Positions 17,347 through 25,535 of a stretch of DNA of 64,000 bases are shown here, in pieces. Both the position numbers and the translations under genes were made by a program. Source of the DNA: Nocardia sp. NRRL S-836. Its GTDB lineage: Bacteria > Actinomycetota > Actinomycetes > Mycobacteriales > Pseudonocardiaceae. The DNA lies in assembly GCF_001279525.1 (NCBI RefSeq), contig NZ_LGDY01000124.1, forward strand, positions 106,646 to 170,645. The letters run 5' to 3'. The notes beneath the pieces are model-generated. The model saw only the letters and a list, made by a program, of their open reading frames with translations, ran no database searches and was not told the DNA's origin. The first letter of the stretch is position 1. Each line of letters begins with the position of its first letter.

Positions 17347-17704
17347 GTCCTCCAACGTAGCCGGACCGGCCGGGAACACCGCCCGCCCGGCCGGAAGTGA
17401 GAGGCCCGGCCGCCGAACCGTCTCGGATGCGCCTCGATGCGCGGGAGCACCACGCGAGGGGCTTGCCAAGGCGTGCGGGCAGCGCGCCCAGCCAAGGCTC
17501 AATGTCTTGGGGACCGCATGTCTCACAGGTCAAATGGTCAGCATTTGACCCAGACCGCGACATATCAGGTTGTTCTCAACGATATGGAATATATGCCTGC
17601 CATCATGTAATCGATCTGTGTTACACGAACTCCCGAAACGTTACAAAAGAAGCGTTTTAATGTAACATCGACTACCGCGCTACGCAGGCGTAAGGTTGAA
17701 ACTT
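17347..17704. other. Intergenic edge of the defence island
   Basis: No convincing gene. GC drops sharply near 17540. A perfect 9-bp inverted repeat GGTCAAATG / CATTTGACC (17528-17550) and a further dyad with GTTACA and TGTAAC arms (17639-17666) occupy the AT-rich part. They may be operator or boundary sequences for the NTPase gene that follows. Confidence 0.5.
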
Positions 17705-20005
17705 ATGCCACCAAAGCCGCCGTCCCAAGAAGATGATCGTATATTTGAGGACGAGGTCCGCCGGTTTGCTCGCCTGCTCTACCACGGCAACGAAGGACGT
17801 GGAGCAGAGATTTTCGACGAGCGCGAAAGGGACGGCATTTTTGTAACAGAGGATCTCGCGGTCGCCATTGAAGCAACGCGATCGACCTCCAAAGACAAAG
17901 CGAAGCAGGATGGCAGCAAGCTTCGCGAACTCGTCACAAAGTTGGATCGAAGACATCCGGACAAAGCAGTACGCGGCTTTTTTATCACCGAACAAGAACC
18001 TACGGCGCATCAGCGTGAAGCAATATCAAAGATGGGTCAGCAAGTGTCGGCAATGAGTTTCGCTACATATCAAGCGAAGCTCATCGACGCTCGAATGTAC
18101 GTGAACGATCGAAAATCATATCAGTTCGGCAGTGCGCTAGATCCCTTTACTCAGAAGGCAGACATTCAAGGCAAATATATCCCGATCGGACTTGTGGAGC
18201 TTCCCGACAAAATACAGTCACATACTGTTCAACAAGTCCGCGAATCGCTGGACAGCGGCCGACAAGTTGTACTCTTGGGCGAATTTGGCGCCGGCAAGAG
18301 CATGACAATGCGTGAAATTTTCTTGGACATAAGCCGAGACTTGCTTTCCTCTCGACGACGCACGTTCGCGATCTATCTCAACCTGCGCGATCACCAGGGG
18401 CAGTCAGAGCCTGCAGAAGCTCTTCATCGTCATGCACAGAAAGTTGGATTCCCACACCCTCACCAACTCGTCCGGGCTTGGCGATCGGGTCGTGCCATAA
18501 TCATGCTCGACGGATTCGACGAAATCTCAGCACTGAATTGGCCCGGACGAATTGACTCGTTAGCAAGTTTTAGGAGAAGAAGTGTTGCTCTAGTCAGGAA
18601 TTTCGTCGCCGAAACTCCCGTCGGCACTGGCATAATGTTGGCTGGTCGGCAGCACTTCTTCGATGACAACGACGAGATGTACAGATGCCTTGGGCTAAAA
18701 AGCGGATCTACAATGCTCCTGAGTGCTTCTGACTTGACAGCAGCCCAAGTGAGGCAACTCATCGCATCGCGGGGTGAAGGAGCCGAGTTTCCTGCATGGC
18801 TTCCTCCTCGACCGCTTCTAGTCGCCCACCTTGCAAGCAGAGAGCTCCTCGCCGATCTGGGTAGGGCAACCTCCGGCGTAGATGCGGCTGAAGGCTGGGA
18901 CTTCCTAATTGATGTAATCAGCGAGCGAGAGGCTCGCGGTGCAGGAAATGAAATTGATGTAGACGGCGCATCCGTAAGAGTGATGCTCGAACGGCTTGCC
19001 TCTCTCGCGCGTTCAACACCGAGCGGCCTGGGACCATTCTCCTTCGACGACGTATTCGGCGCATTCAAAGCTGTTTGCTCGACAGTTCCAGACACAGAGT
19101 CAATTGTTCTTCTACAACGCCTCGCCTGCCTACAGGTGTACGAACCCGCAACTAATAGCAGGTCGTTTGTTGATGACGATCTTGCAGATGCCCTTCGCGC
19201 CGGAGACATCATAAGATTCATCGAGTCACCTTTTATTGACAAACATATCCACCTCTCGAATATCCAAACACTCGTTGGAGACTTGGGAATCTCTGTCATC
19301 GCACACATATCCAAGACGCACGGAACATCCGTAGGAGCGATCCGCATCGCGTTGCAGCGAGCAATCGTACAGGGAGACCGAATGAGGGCCGTCGCAGGCG
19401 ATATAATGAGGCTCTACATGCATATCGATGAAAGCATCGACGTTGATGTCGAACTCGATTCTCTCATTTTCCCTAGCTTTACAATTTCCGAGACAGCATC
19501 TGCAGCCAATGTGACGCTCAAGGACTGCTTGATTCAAGAACTTGACATATCGGGTGCCACCGATGTGACGCGGTTGCCTACGATGAAAGGCTGCGTTATC
19601 GAGATGGTTACAGGTGTCGCCGGTATTGACAACCTTGCCCGCGACAGGTTCGAGGATTGCTCGATCGAATCCTTCACGGACAGCGTTGAGAACGCCGCCG
19701 CGATTTTGAGCCTACCCGTCTCAGACTGGCGGCGAGTTACTCTTTCAATCTTGCAGAGACTGTTTCTCCGCAGCGGCAAAGGCAGACGTGAGCTCGCATT
19801 CTACCGAGGCGGGCTGACCGAGGCGCAAAAAGCCTTAGTTCCCAAGATCCTCGATCGGGTACAGTCTGAAGGGATCGCCTGGCGCGGCCGGAATCATGGC
19901 ACGGTCCTTTGGTCTCCCAATAGGGCAATGGGGGACCGCGTGCGAAAGATCTTGGCTGCGCCTTCGATGAGTGATGACCCTCTCCTGAACGAGCACCCAA
20001 GATAG
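17705..20005 (+). CDS. Nuclease-NACHT-like STAND NTPase, candidate antiphage protein
   Basis: 766 residues. N-terminal ~130 residues resemble a PD-(D/E)xK nuclease: DGIFVTEDLAVAIEAT gives the Asp and Glu (near 43 and 56), with Lys at 63-67 in SKDKAK, a migrated-lysine variant. A STAND P-loop NTPase follows: Walker A GEFGAGKS (192-199) and AIIMLDGFDEI (264-274), the NACHT-type Walker B. The C-terminal third is a beta-solenoid-like series (TLKDCLIQELDISGA, MKGCVIEM). Such nuclease-NTPase-sensor proteins defend against phage by sensing a phage product and degrading nucleic acid. ATG at 17705 with AAGG upstream. Base composition is much more AT-rich than all neighbours, indicating recent transfer. 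Confidence 0.82.
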   Translation: MPPKPPSQEDDRIFEDEVRRFARLLYHGNEGRGAEIFDERERDGIFVTEDLAVAIEATRSTSKDKAKQDGSKLRELVTKLDRRHPDKAVRGFFITEQEPTAHQREAISKMGQQVSAMSFATYQAKLIDARMYVNDRKSYQFGSALDPFTQKADIQGKYIPIGLVELPDKIQSHTVQQVRESLDSGRQVVLLGEFGAGKSMTMREIFLDISRDLLSSRRRTFAIYLNLRDHQGQSEPAEALHRHAQKVGFPHPHQLVRAWRSGRAIIMLDGFDEISALNWPGRIDSLASFRRRSVALVRNFVAETPVGTGIMLAGRQHFFDDNDEMYRCLGLKSGSTMLLSASDLTAAQVRQLIASRGEGAEFPAWLPPRPLLVAHLASRELLADLGRATSGVDAAEGWDFLIDVISEREARGAGNEIDVDGASVRVMLERLASLARSTPSGLGPFSFDDVFGAFKAVCSTVPDTESIVLLQRLACLQVYEPATNSRSFVDDDLADALRAGDIIRFIESPFIDKHIHLSNIQTLVGDLGISVIAHISKTHGTSVGAIRIALQRAIVQGDRMRAVAGDIMRLYMHIDESIDVDVELDSLIFPSFTISETASAANVTLKDCLIQELDISGATDVTRLPTMKGCVIEMVTGVAGIDNLARDRFEDCSIESFTDSVENAAAILSLPVSDWRRVTLSILQRLFLRSGKGRRELAFYRGGLTEAQKALVPKILDRVQSEGIAWRGRNHGTVLWSPNRAMGDRVRKILAAPSMSDDPLLNEHPR

Positions 20006-20051
20006 AGTTGTCCCAGGCTGCGTTCACTCCGGCTCGAGAACCTGGACCCGG

Positions 20052-20312
20052 TCAGCCGGGGTGCGCGCCGACGGTGTCGCGGATCATCGCGCCCAGGTCC
20101 GCCGACGCCGACCGCGCGCAGTGGGCGCAGCAGAAGAACCGGCCCTCCACCTCCACGCCGTGCCCGATCACCCGGCAGTCGCAGTGCTCGCAGCGCGGGG
20201 CGAGGCGCTGGATCGCGCACTCGAAGCTGTCGAACGTGTGCACGCCGCCGCTCACGGTGCGCACCTCGAAGGCCATCCAGTACTCGTTGCCACAGACGTC
20301 ACAGGTCGCCAT
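20052..20312 (-). CDS. Cys-rich zinc-binding protein (prokaryotic metallothionein-like)
   Basis: 86 residues from the ATG at 20312. Five cysteine pairs or singles form a probable two-site zinc protein: CDVCG, FECAIQ, CEHCDC, and FCCAHCA, with interspersed His (HTFDSFEC, VIGHG). Small proteins of this pattern are common in actinobacteria and are usually annotated as hypothetical or metallothionein-like. It lies 46 nt past the NTPase in the opposite direction and has normal high GC, so it marks return to core sequence. Function unproven. Confidence 0.78.
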   Translation of the reverse strand: MATCDVCGNEYWMAFEVRTVSGGVHTFDSFECAIQRLAPRCEHCDCRVIGHGVEVEGRFFCCAHCARSASADLGAMIRDTVGAHPG

Positions 20313-20332
20313 GCGCGGAAGACTGCGGCAGG

Positions 20333-20532
20333 TCAGCCGGGTCGGCAACTCGAAGCGTCGAGCCGCGCGACCAGGGTTTTCGGGGCAGTCACCCGATAGG
20401 CGTCCTCGACCAGGTCGGCGGCCACGCCCCAGTCGACCTTTTCCGATGGCTGGTCACCCGGAACCCGGAGACGGCCTTCTGTCCACAGAGGACGGCGAAC
20501 GACGAGGACCAAGGCCACAGCGCCCACCGGTG
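20333..20532 (-). pseudogene. Possible MmcQ/YjbR-type C-terminal remnant
   Basis: The frame encodes about 65 residues ending VEDAYRVTAPKTLVARLD, which resembles the last helix of MmcQ/YjbR DNA-binding-fold proteins. The expected N-terminal half is missing, being replaced by the tRNA-like sequence upstream. Could also be a small independent protein. Low certainty. Confidence 0.3.
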
Positions 20533-20534
20533 AG

Positions 20535-20609
20535 CGGGACCGGCCGGATTCGAACCGGCGTTCTCCCTCCCCTGTGGGAGGGCGCGTCGACCACTGCGCT
20601 ACAGGCCCC
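20535..20609 (-). tRNA. tRNA-like gene with irregular anticodon arm
   Basis: The minus strand has a perfect T-arm (GCCGG-TTCGAAT-CCGGC), a D-arm GCGC/GCGC with AGTGG in its loop, and a seven-base acceptor with one mismatch (GGGGCCT against CGGTCCC). The anticodon arm, however, is a CCCTCC/GGAGGG stem around CACAGG, with no U at position 33, so an anticodon cannot be assigned. Either a decayed tRNA or an unusual one. No CCA is encoded. Confidence 0.55.
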
Positions 20610-20715
20610 TTCGCACTGCGTACGACCACACTAGTCCGTGAACATCGGCCCGTATGCCCGGCGAAAGTGTTGGACCCAATAAGGTTCCCGCAACAACCTC
20701 GGACTGGACGGTGTC

Positions 20716-21831
20716 GTGCCAGGGATCGACTACTACGAGTTGCTCGGTGTCAGCCGCGGTGCCAGTACCGCGGAGATCAAGTCGGCCTACCGATCACTCG
20801 CCAAGGTCATGCACCCCGACGCGGGTGGCACCTCGGGCGGCTTCCGGCTGCTTCAGGAGGCCTACGAGACGCTCAAGGACCCCGTCCGCCGAGCGGACTA
20901 CGACCGTCCCGCCGCCCCGCCCTCCCCCGTCTTCCGGCCGCCGGCACGCCCGCGACCTCGCCGAACGGGCCGGACGGGCCGGTTGCGCGACTTCGGCGAC
21001 GACCCGAACTACACCGCGCCCAGGCCCAGGGTCGACCTGCGTTCGATGGACTGGTGGAACCGCATCGACCTCGGCCAGCGGGTCCGCTACGTGCCCGCCA
21101 CCGGCCTCGGCCACGCCCCCGCGGCAGCCGCGATCGGCGGGTGGTTCGTCCTGCTCATCCCGTTGGCGATGCCGTTGTCCCCGCTGCTGCTGGCCGTCTG
21201 GCTGCCCCTGGTGGCCGCCGCCGGTTACGGCGCGTTCCGGCTGGTTCGCCGGTACGTGGCCCACGCGAGGGCCGAACGGGCGTTCGCCGGCGAGTACGAC
21301 GGGAACACCATCTTCGGCCGTCCGGGTGAAAACAGACGCGAACGGCTGACCGCCGGACTGCTGACCGAGTACCTGACGCAGCTACCGGGCGTGCGCATCT
21401 TCCACGGCCTCGCGTGGCCCGGTTCGGTCTTCACCGACATCGACCACGCCCTGCTGTGCGGCCGCCGCCTGGTGCTGATCGAGTCGAAGTCGTGGCTGCC
21501 CGGCCACTACTACTGCGACGAGGACGGCGAACTCTGGCGCAACGGCCACCCGTTCCGCGGCGGCGGCACCCAACTGTTCGAGGGCGTCGAACGGTTCCAG
21601 GAACTGCTGCCGTTGCTGGACGTCCGCGGCGCGCTGATCATCTACCCGAGCCGCGCCGGCGAGGTCACCTGCGACGACGACCTCGACTTCGAGGTGCCGC
21701 CGATGACACCCGAGCAGTTCGTGCGCGAGATCGGCGACTGGCTGGCCGACGACCCGGCCACGGTCGACCGCGAGGCGCTGCGCGTGCTGGTGCGCCAGGT
21801 GGTGTCCGAGGTCCGGGTCGCCGGAGCCTGA
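20716..21831 (+). CDS. DnaJ-transmembrane-NERD fusion protein
   Basis: 371 residues. Residues 1-62 form a J domain ([12 protein letters not shown], with HPD at 33-35 in VMHPDAGG). A Pro/Arg linker and two hydrophobic segments (about 137-180) follow. Residues ~205-330 form a NERD nuclease-related domain with [11 protein letters not shown] and LVLIESKSW, giving the Asp and E-x-K of a PD-(D/E)xK site. J domains recruit DnaK; NERD domains are presumed nucleases. The fusion suggests chaperone-linked, membrane-anchored nuclease action. GTG start. Located in the defence island but with normal GC. Confidence 0.82.
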   Translation: MPGIDYYELLGVSRGASTAEIKSAYRSLAKVMHPDAGGTSGGFRLLQEAYETLKDPVRRADYDRPAAPPSPVFRPPARPRPRRTGRTGRLRDFGDDPNYTAPRPRVDLRSMDWWNRIDLGQRVRYVPATGLGHAPAAAAIGGWFVLLIPLAMPLSPLLLAVWLPLVAAAGYGAFRLVRRYVAHARAERAFAGEYDGNTIFGRPGENRRERLTAGLLTEYLTQLPGVRIFHGLAWPGSVFTDIDHALLCGRRLVLIESKSWLPGHYYCDEDGELWRNGHPFRGGGTQLFEGVERFQELLPLLDVRGALIIYPSRAGEVTCDDDLDFEVPPMTPEQFVREIGDWLADDPATVDREALRVLVRQVVSEVRVAGA

Positions 21832-21874
21832 CCCACGGGGCGGTGAGCTGCTCCTGGGCAGGCTTGATGGATGA

Positions 21875-22630
21875 CTAGCTGTTCTCTTCGAGCAGCCGAG
21901 CGGCGGCTTGCGGATCCATCATGTTCGAGTAGATCTGCTCACCGGGACGCAGTGGCCGATCCGGCATCGCGAACTCCGGGTACCAGCCGTCCCTGTCGCA
22001 GCCAGGGACCATGTTCAGGGCGATGGCCACGAAGTTGTCCGGCACCGAGCCGGTGATCCACACGGCCACGTAGGTGCCTCTGTCCTCCACACCTCGAACG
22101 AGCACACCGAGCTCCGCGCCAGCGACCTGATCAACGTGTTCCTGCCCGTCGAGCAACGATGCGCACACCAGGCGCCGCACCGTTTCATCCATGACTCGCA
22201 GCAGTCGAACGGCTGCTTCGGCTTGGTACCGATCGAGGTCGTCCTTGTTCGCGAGCCACTGGCCACAGAACGTTGACGACTTCAAGGGCGGACTGTGCTC
22301 GATGTTGTACCTGGAACGCGCGGCGACGGCCGCAGTCGCGAGTGCCTCGTAGAAGTCGTCACGACTTCCGGCTTCCCGGACTCCAGCCGCGACCATCCAA
22401 CAGGGCTCGCCCGCCTCGACAACAGCGCCGCGCCAACGCTGGACTTTGACCTTGAACATGACCACGTCATCAATCGAACGGATCCGCTCACGCGGGCCCG
22501 TCGGCTGCGCGAACTGCTCGTTGGCCTTCCTGATCAGCGGGTGATCGATCTCGTCGAGCGGCTCGTCGATGAGCGGCAAAGCCAAGCCCAGATCTTCATG
22601 AAGACACCGAATGGTGGGACGAACCGTCAT
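21875..22630 (-). CDS. Hypothetical 251-residue protein, partner of RHH protein
   Basis: Not recognised. Soluble, acidic, with conserved-looking stretches (DDVVMFKVKVQRWRG, YVAVWITGSVPDN, MVPGCDRDGWYPEF). Its start overlaps the stop of the ribbon-helix-helix gene upstream by one base, and the two share an operator-like region. In such pairs the second gene is usually the toxin or effector, but no toxin fold is visible. GC is slightly below the local average. Confidence 0.7.
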   Translation of the reverse strand: MTVRPTIRCLHEDLGLALPLIDEPLDEIDHPLIRKANEQFAQPTGPRERIRSIDDVVMFKVKVQRWRGAVVEAGEPCWMVAAGVREAGSRDDFYEALATAAVAARSRYNIEHSPPLKSSTFCGQWLANKDDLDRYQAEAAVRLLRVMDETVRRLVCASLLDGQEHVDQVAGAELGVLVRGVEDRGTYVAVWITGSVPDNFVAIALNMVPGCDRDGWYPEFAMPDRPLRPGEQIYSNMMDPQAAARLLEENS

Positions 22631-22896
22631 CAGGACTCGCGAACCCCGCCGAGTTCATCGAGGCGTTCCTTGGACATGCCGGTCAGAGCCGCGACCTGAC
22701 TGCTCCGAGTGCCATCGAGCGTCTCCATCGTGCGGCGCAGCGCGGCGTTGATCTCTTCCCGCCTCGCACCCAGATACTCACGAACAGCCGCAGCCAGCAG
22801 GTCTTTCTGAGACATGTGCAGCGCGGTCGCGCCATGCGCGATCAAAGCGTGCGTCTCTTGATCGACTTTAACAGGAGAGGACTGGACAGCCATCAC
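22630..22896 (-). CDS. Ribbon-helix-helix antitoxin-like protein
   Basis: 88 residues. The N-terminal PVKVDQETHALIAHGATALHMSQKDLLAAAVREYL pattern fits a ribbon-helix-helix DNA-binding domain (strand, helix A, helix B), with a C-terminal tail (SSQVAALTGMSKERLDELGG) that could wrap the partner. Two adjacent ATGs begin the frame. Two TCCGGTACC boxes lie within 35 nt upstream, consistent with autoregulation. Overlap with the downstream gene suggests an antitoxin-first operon. Confidence 0.7.
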   Translation of the reverse strand: MMAVQSSPVKVDQETHALIAHGATALHMSQKDLLAAAVREYLGARREEINAALRRTMETLDGTRSSQVAALTGMSKERLDELGGVRES

Positions 22897-22901
22897 ACAC
22901 C

Positions 22902-22928
22902 TCCGGTACCCAAGGGTACTCCGGTACC
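22902..22928. promoter_or_regulatory. Paired TCCGGTACC operator boxes
   Basis: Two copies of TCCGGTACC, ending at 22910 and 22928 (18-bp period), with a GGGTAC between them. They sit immediately upstream of the RHH gene start, as expected for its operator. Confidence 0.6.
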
Positions 22929-22993
22929 AACGACAGTCAAACCGACATCTCCGGTCATGGCTCGAGCCCGTTCAGAACAGCACCCCTCCGCAC

Positions 22994-23030
22994 GCAGCGT
23001 TCGCTACGCTAAACCTGTAGCGAACGCTGC
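22994..23030. promoter_or_regulatory. AbiE operator: 14-bp perfect inverted repeat
   Basis: GCAGCGTTCGCTAC (22994-23007) and its exact complement (23017-23030) separated by 9 nt. A related half-site TGTTTGCTAC lies at 23064-23073, abutting the abiEi start. AbiEi proteins of characterised systems bind inverted repeats in their own promoter. Confidence 0.75.
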
Positions 23031-23073
23031 AAGGTAGCCGCTGACCGCCACAAACAAGCGTAATGTTTGCTAC

Positions 23074-23907
23074 ATGCAACGCGTGGAGGCTCTGAGGGTC
23101 GTGGGCGAGATCGCCGCTGACCAGTGGGGTCTGTTCACAACGCAGCAGGCGGAGGCCGCGGGGGTGAACCGCACAACGCTGACGAGGCTGGCCTCGGCTG
23201 GGCTCGTCGATCACGTGGCACGCGGTGTCCATCTCGTCGTTGCGGCAGGGACCCCGAGCCATGTCGAAGAGAAGTCGGCATGGCTCCGACTCGCTTCGTC
23301 CCGTCTCGCCTGGGAACGAGATCCCGCCGACGAGGACAACGGGGTTCTCTCGCACCGCACCGCTTGTGTCCTGCACGGACTGGGCGACATCCCCGCGCCA
23401 CAGGTCGAGATCACCGTGCCACGGCGACGCACCACCCGGGTCACCGGAATTCGGCTGCATCGTGGTGATCTGTCACGGGACGAGATCACCACGACAGACG
23501 ACGGTCTACCTGTGACGACGGTCGAACGCACCATCAAGGACCTGCTCATCGCCCGCGTCGACGGCGGCCACCTGGGCGGCGTTCTCAACGATGTACTGCG
23601 TCGCCGGCTGATGGATGAGGACGATCTTGTGGCACTGCTGGGAGAGCACGCATCGGCATACGGGATCGGCACGAACGACGGGATCCACCTGCTCCAGCAC
23701 CTGCTGCACCAGGCAGGAGCAGATGTCACTTTCCACGTTCGATCAGCGCTGGCCGAGCATGCTGAAACCAGGCGTGCAGTAGCCGCGGCCGCCGAGGCAA
23801 TCGCCGCGCAGCTCGCGGGGCTGGACCTGGCGCAACTGGAGAAGCTGCGCGCGGCCGTGAACGCGGTGATCAACGAACCAGGCACCCGGATGGAGAGCGA
23901 TCAGTGA
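23074..23907 (+). CDS. abiEi: AbiEi-type antitoxin / autorepressor
   Basis: 277 residues. The N-terminal winged-helix (WGLFTTQQAEAAGVNRTTLTRL) and the following GLVDHVARGVHLV segment match AbiEi antitoxins of type IV systems. The middle domain (SHRTACVLHGLGDIP, TTVERTIKDLL) is also typical. It neutralises AbiEii without stable binding and represses its own promoter. The dyad upstream is the likely target. GTGA overlap couples it to the toxin gene. Confidence 0.88.
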   Translation: MQRVEALRVVGEIAADQWGLFTTQQAEAAGVNRTTLTRLASAGLVDHVARGVHLVVAAGTPSHVEEKSAWLRLASSRLAWERDPADEDNGVLSHRTACVLHGLGDIPAPQVEITVPRRRTTRVTGIRLHRGDLSRDEITTTDDGLPVTTVERTIKDLLIARVDGGHLGGVLNDVLRRRLMDEDDLVALLGEHASAYGIGTNDGIHLLQHLLHQAGADVTFHVRSALAEHAETRRAVAAAAEAIAAQLAGLDLAQLEKLRAAVNAVINEPGTRMESDQ

Positions 23908-24815
23908 GCTACGCGTCGCCTCAGGCACTGAGCCGCGCGCTCAGGGACCGCGCCAAGCGCGAGGCCACGAGCACAGGCGCACGTCCTGGCGACCTGCTCA
24001 ACAGGTTCTTCTTCGAGCGGCTCCTGGCCAGGGTCTTCCACCACGATCCCGACGGCTGGCTCCTCAAAGGTGGCCAGGCGATGCTCGTGCGCTATCGCGA
24101 CGTCCGCCACAGCCGAGACATCGATCTTTGCCGCCGGAACACCACCGACCTGAACGAGGCAGTGGCGGCGATCCGCTCTGCCGCGGCAGTCGATCTCGGC
24201 GACTTCGTTCGGTACGAGTACCGAGGGCACACCGAGATGACGGAGGACCGCCCGACCACGCGCGTCTCGTTCACCATCCTGGTGGGCCTGCGGACGGAGG
24301 GCACCGTCAGTGTCGACCTGGTCGTGCACTCGCCCCTGCACGGAACCCCTGAACTGCGCAGGCTTCACCCCACTATCCCCGTTGACTGGCCTGACGACTG
24401 GCCGGTGGTCAGGCTGTACCCGCTGATCGCTCACGTGGCCGACAAGGTGTGCGCCCTCTACGAGAGGCACAACGGGAGAACGTCCACGAGATACCGCGAT
24501 CTCGTTGACCTCGTGCTCATCGCTCTGCGCGAGTCCGTCCCTGGTCTGGAACTGCAGATCGCGATCAGACACGAATGTCAACGCCGAAGAGATGCCGGTG
24601 TCGACCTCGTGCTTCCTGACGTGTTCGTCATTCCGGAACCAACCCTCTGGAAAGTCGGCTACGAACGCGAAGCACGCATGCTCGATGCCGTGGCAACGCA
24701 TCGAACACTCGCGCAGGCCACCGAACTCATGGGCCGGTTCCTCAACCCGGTGCTGGCGGCACCGGACCCAGGTCGGTGGACTGCCGGTGAGCTGCGGTGG
24801 AGCCGAACCACGTGA
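23904..24815 (+). CDS. abiEii: AbiEii-type nucleotidyltransferase toxin
   Basis: 303 residues. Motifs of the DUF1814/AbiEii family appear in order: LLKGGQAML, RHSRDIDL (the DxD metal site), VSVDLVVH, and HVADKVCALYERH followed by RYRDLVDLVLI. Characterised relatives are nucleotidyltransferases that modify tRNA acceptor ends and cause abortive infection. All catalytic positions look intact. The GTG start overlaps the abiEi stop. It is the right end of the defence-type stretch that starts at 17.5 kb. Confidence 0.9.
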   Translation: MSYASPQALSRALRDRAKREATSTGARPGDLLNRFFFERLLARVFHHDPDGWLLKGGQAMLVRYRDVRHSRDIDLCRRNTTDLNEAVAAIRSAAAVDLGDFVRYEYRGHTEMTEDRPTTRVSFTILVGLRTEGTVSVDLVVHSPLHGTPELRRLHPTIPVDWPDDWPVVRLYPLIAHVADKVCALYERHNGRTSTRYRDLVDLVLIALRESVPGLELQIAIRHECQRRRDAGVDLVLPDVFVIPEPTLWKVGYEREARMLDAVATHRTLAQATELMGRFLNPVLAAPDPGRWTAGELRWSRTT

Positions 24816-24858
24816 GCTCAGCAGGCGGCAGTCGTCGGGTCCGTGGCACCATCCCCGC

Positions 24859-25431
24859 ATGACCCGCAAGCTGTGCCTCGCGCAGAACCCCGACGCGGAC
24901 GCACTCCTCGCGTCGGACATGTTCGCCCTGCTCCTCGGCATGATGCTCGACCAGCAGATCCCGATGGAGAAGGCCTTCTCCGGCCCCAAGGTCATCGCTG
25001 ACCGGATGGGCAGTCTTGACGTGCACCGGATCGCCGAGGCCGACCCCGACGAGTTCGCCGCCGTGATGGCCACGCCGCCCGCTGTGCACCGCTTCCCCGG
25101 CTCGATGGCCAAGCGGGTGCAGGCGCTCGCCCAGTTCGTCGTCGCCGAGTACGACGGGGACGTGACGCGCATCTGGGCGAAGGGCGATGGGGCGGCGGTG
25201 TTCAAGCGGCTCAAGGCTTTGCCGGGGTTCGGGGACCAGAAGGCGAAGATCTTCCTGGCGTTGCTCGGCAAGCAGGGCGGCGTCACGCCCGAGGGGTGGC
25301 GGGAGGCGGCCGGGCACTACGGCGACGAGGGGGCGCGGCGCAGTGTCGCGGACGTGACGGACCAGAGGTCGTTGCTGGAGGTGCGCGACTTCAAGAAGGC
25401 GGCGAAGGCTGCCGCGAAGGCCGCGAAGTAG
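24859..25431 (+). CDS. HhH-GPD base-excision repair family protein (TIGR03252-like)
   Basis: 190 residues from the ATG at 24859. The helix-hairpin-helix region LKALPGFGDQKAKIFLALLGK and the preceding LLLGMMLDQQIPMEKAF resemble DNA glycosylases of the HhH-GPD superfamily. This actinobacterial branch is uncharacterised. The C-terminus is a Lys/Ala tail (DFKKAAKAAAKAAK) likely to bind DNA nonspecifically. It stands alone between the AbiE pair and a secreted protein gene. Confidence 0.87.
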   Translation: MTRKLCLAQNPDADALLASDMFALLLGMMLDQQIPMEKAFSGPKVIADRMGSLDVHRIAEADPDEFAAVMATPPAVHRFPGSMAKRVQALAQFVVAEYDGDVTRIWAKGDGAAVFKRLKALPGFGDQKAKIFLALLGKQGGVTPEGWREAAGHYGDEGARRSVADVTDQRSLLEVRDFKKAAKAAAKAAK

Positions 25432-25535
25432 CGCCAGGTGTTCATCGTCTGGTCCACTTGGTGTACGCCGCCGTCCTGGAAGCTCCACACGAACGAGGTG
25501 CTCTCCCGCGCCTCGCTGGAGAAGGGCGTTTCGCG

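Noticed and set aside
17177..17563. 128-codon minus frame overlapping the F420-type reductase
   Set aside because: Shares the strand but not the frame of the reductase; only the short N-terminal part looks protein-like and it has no start signal.
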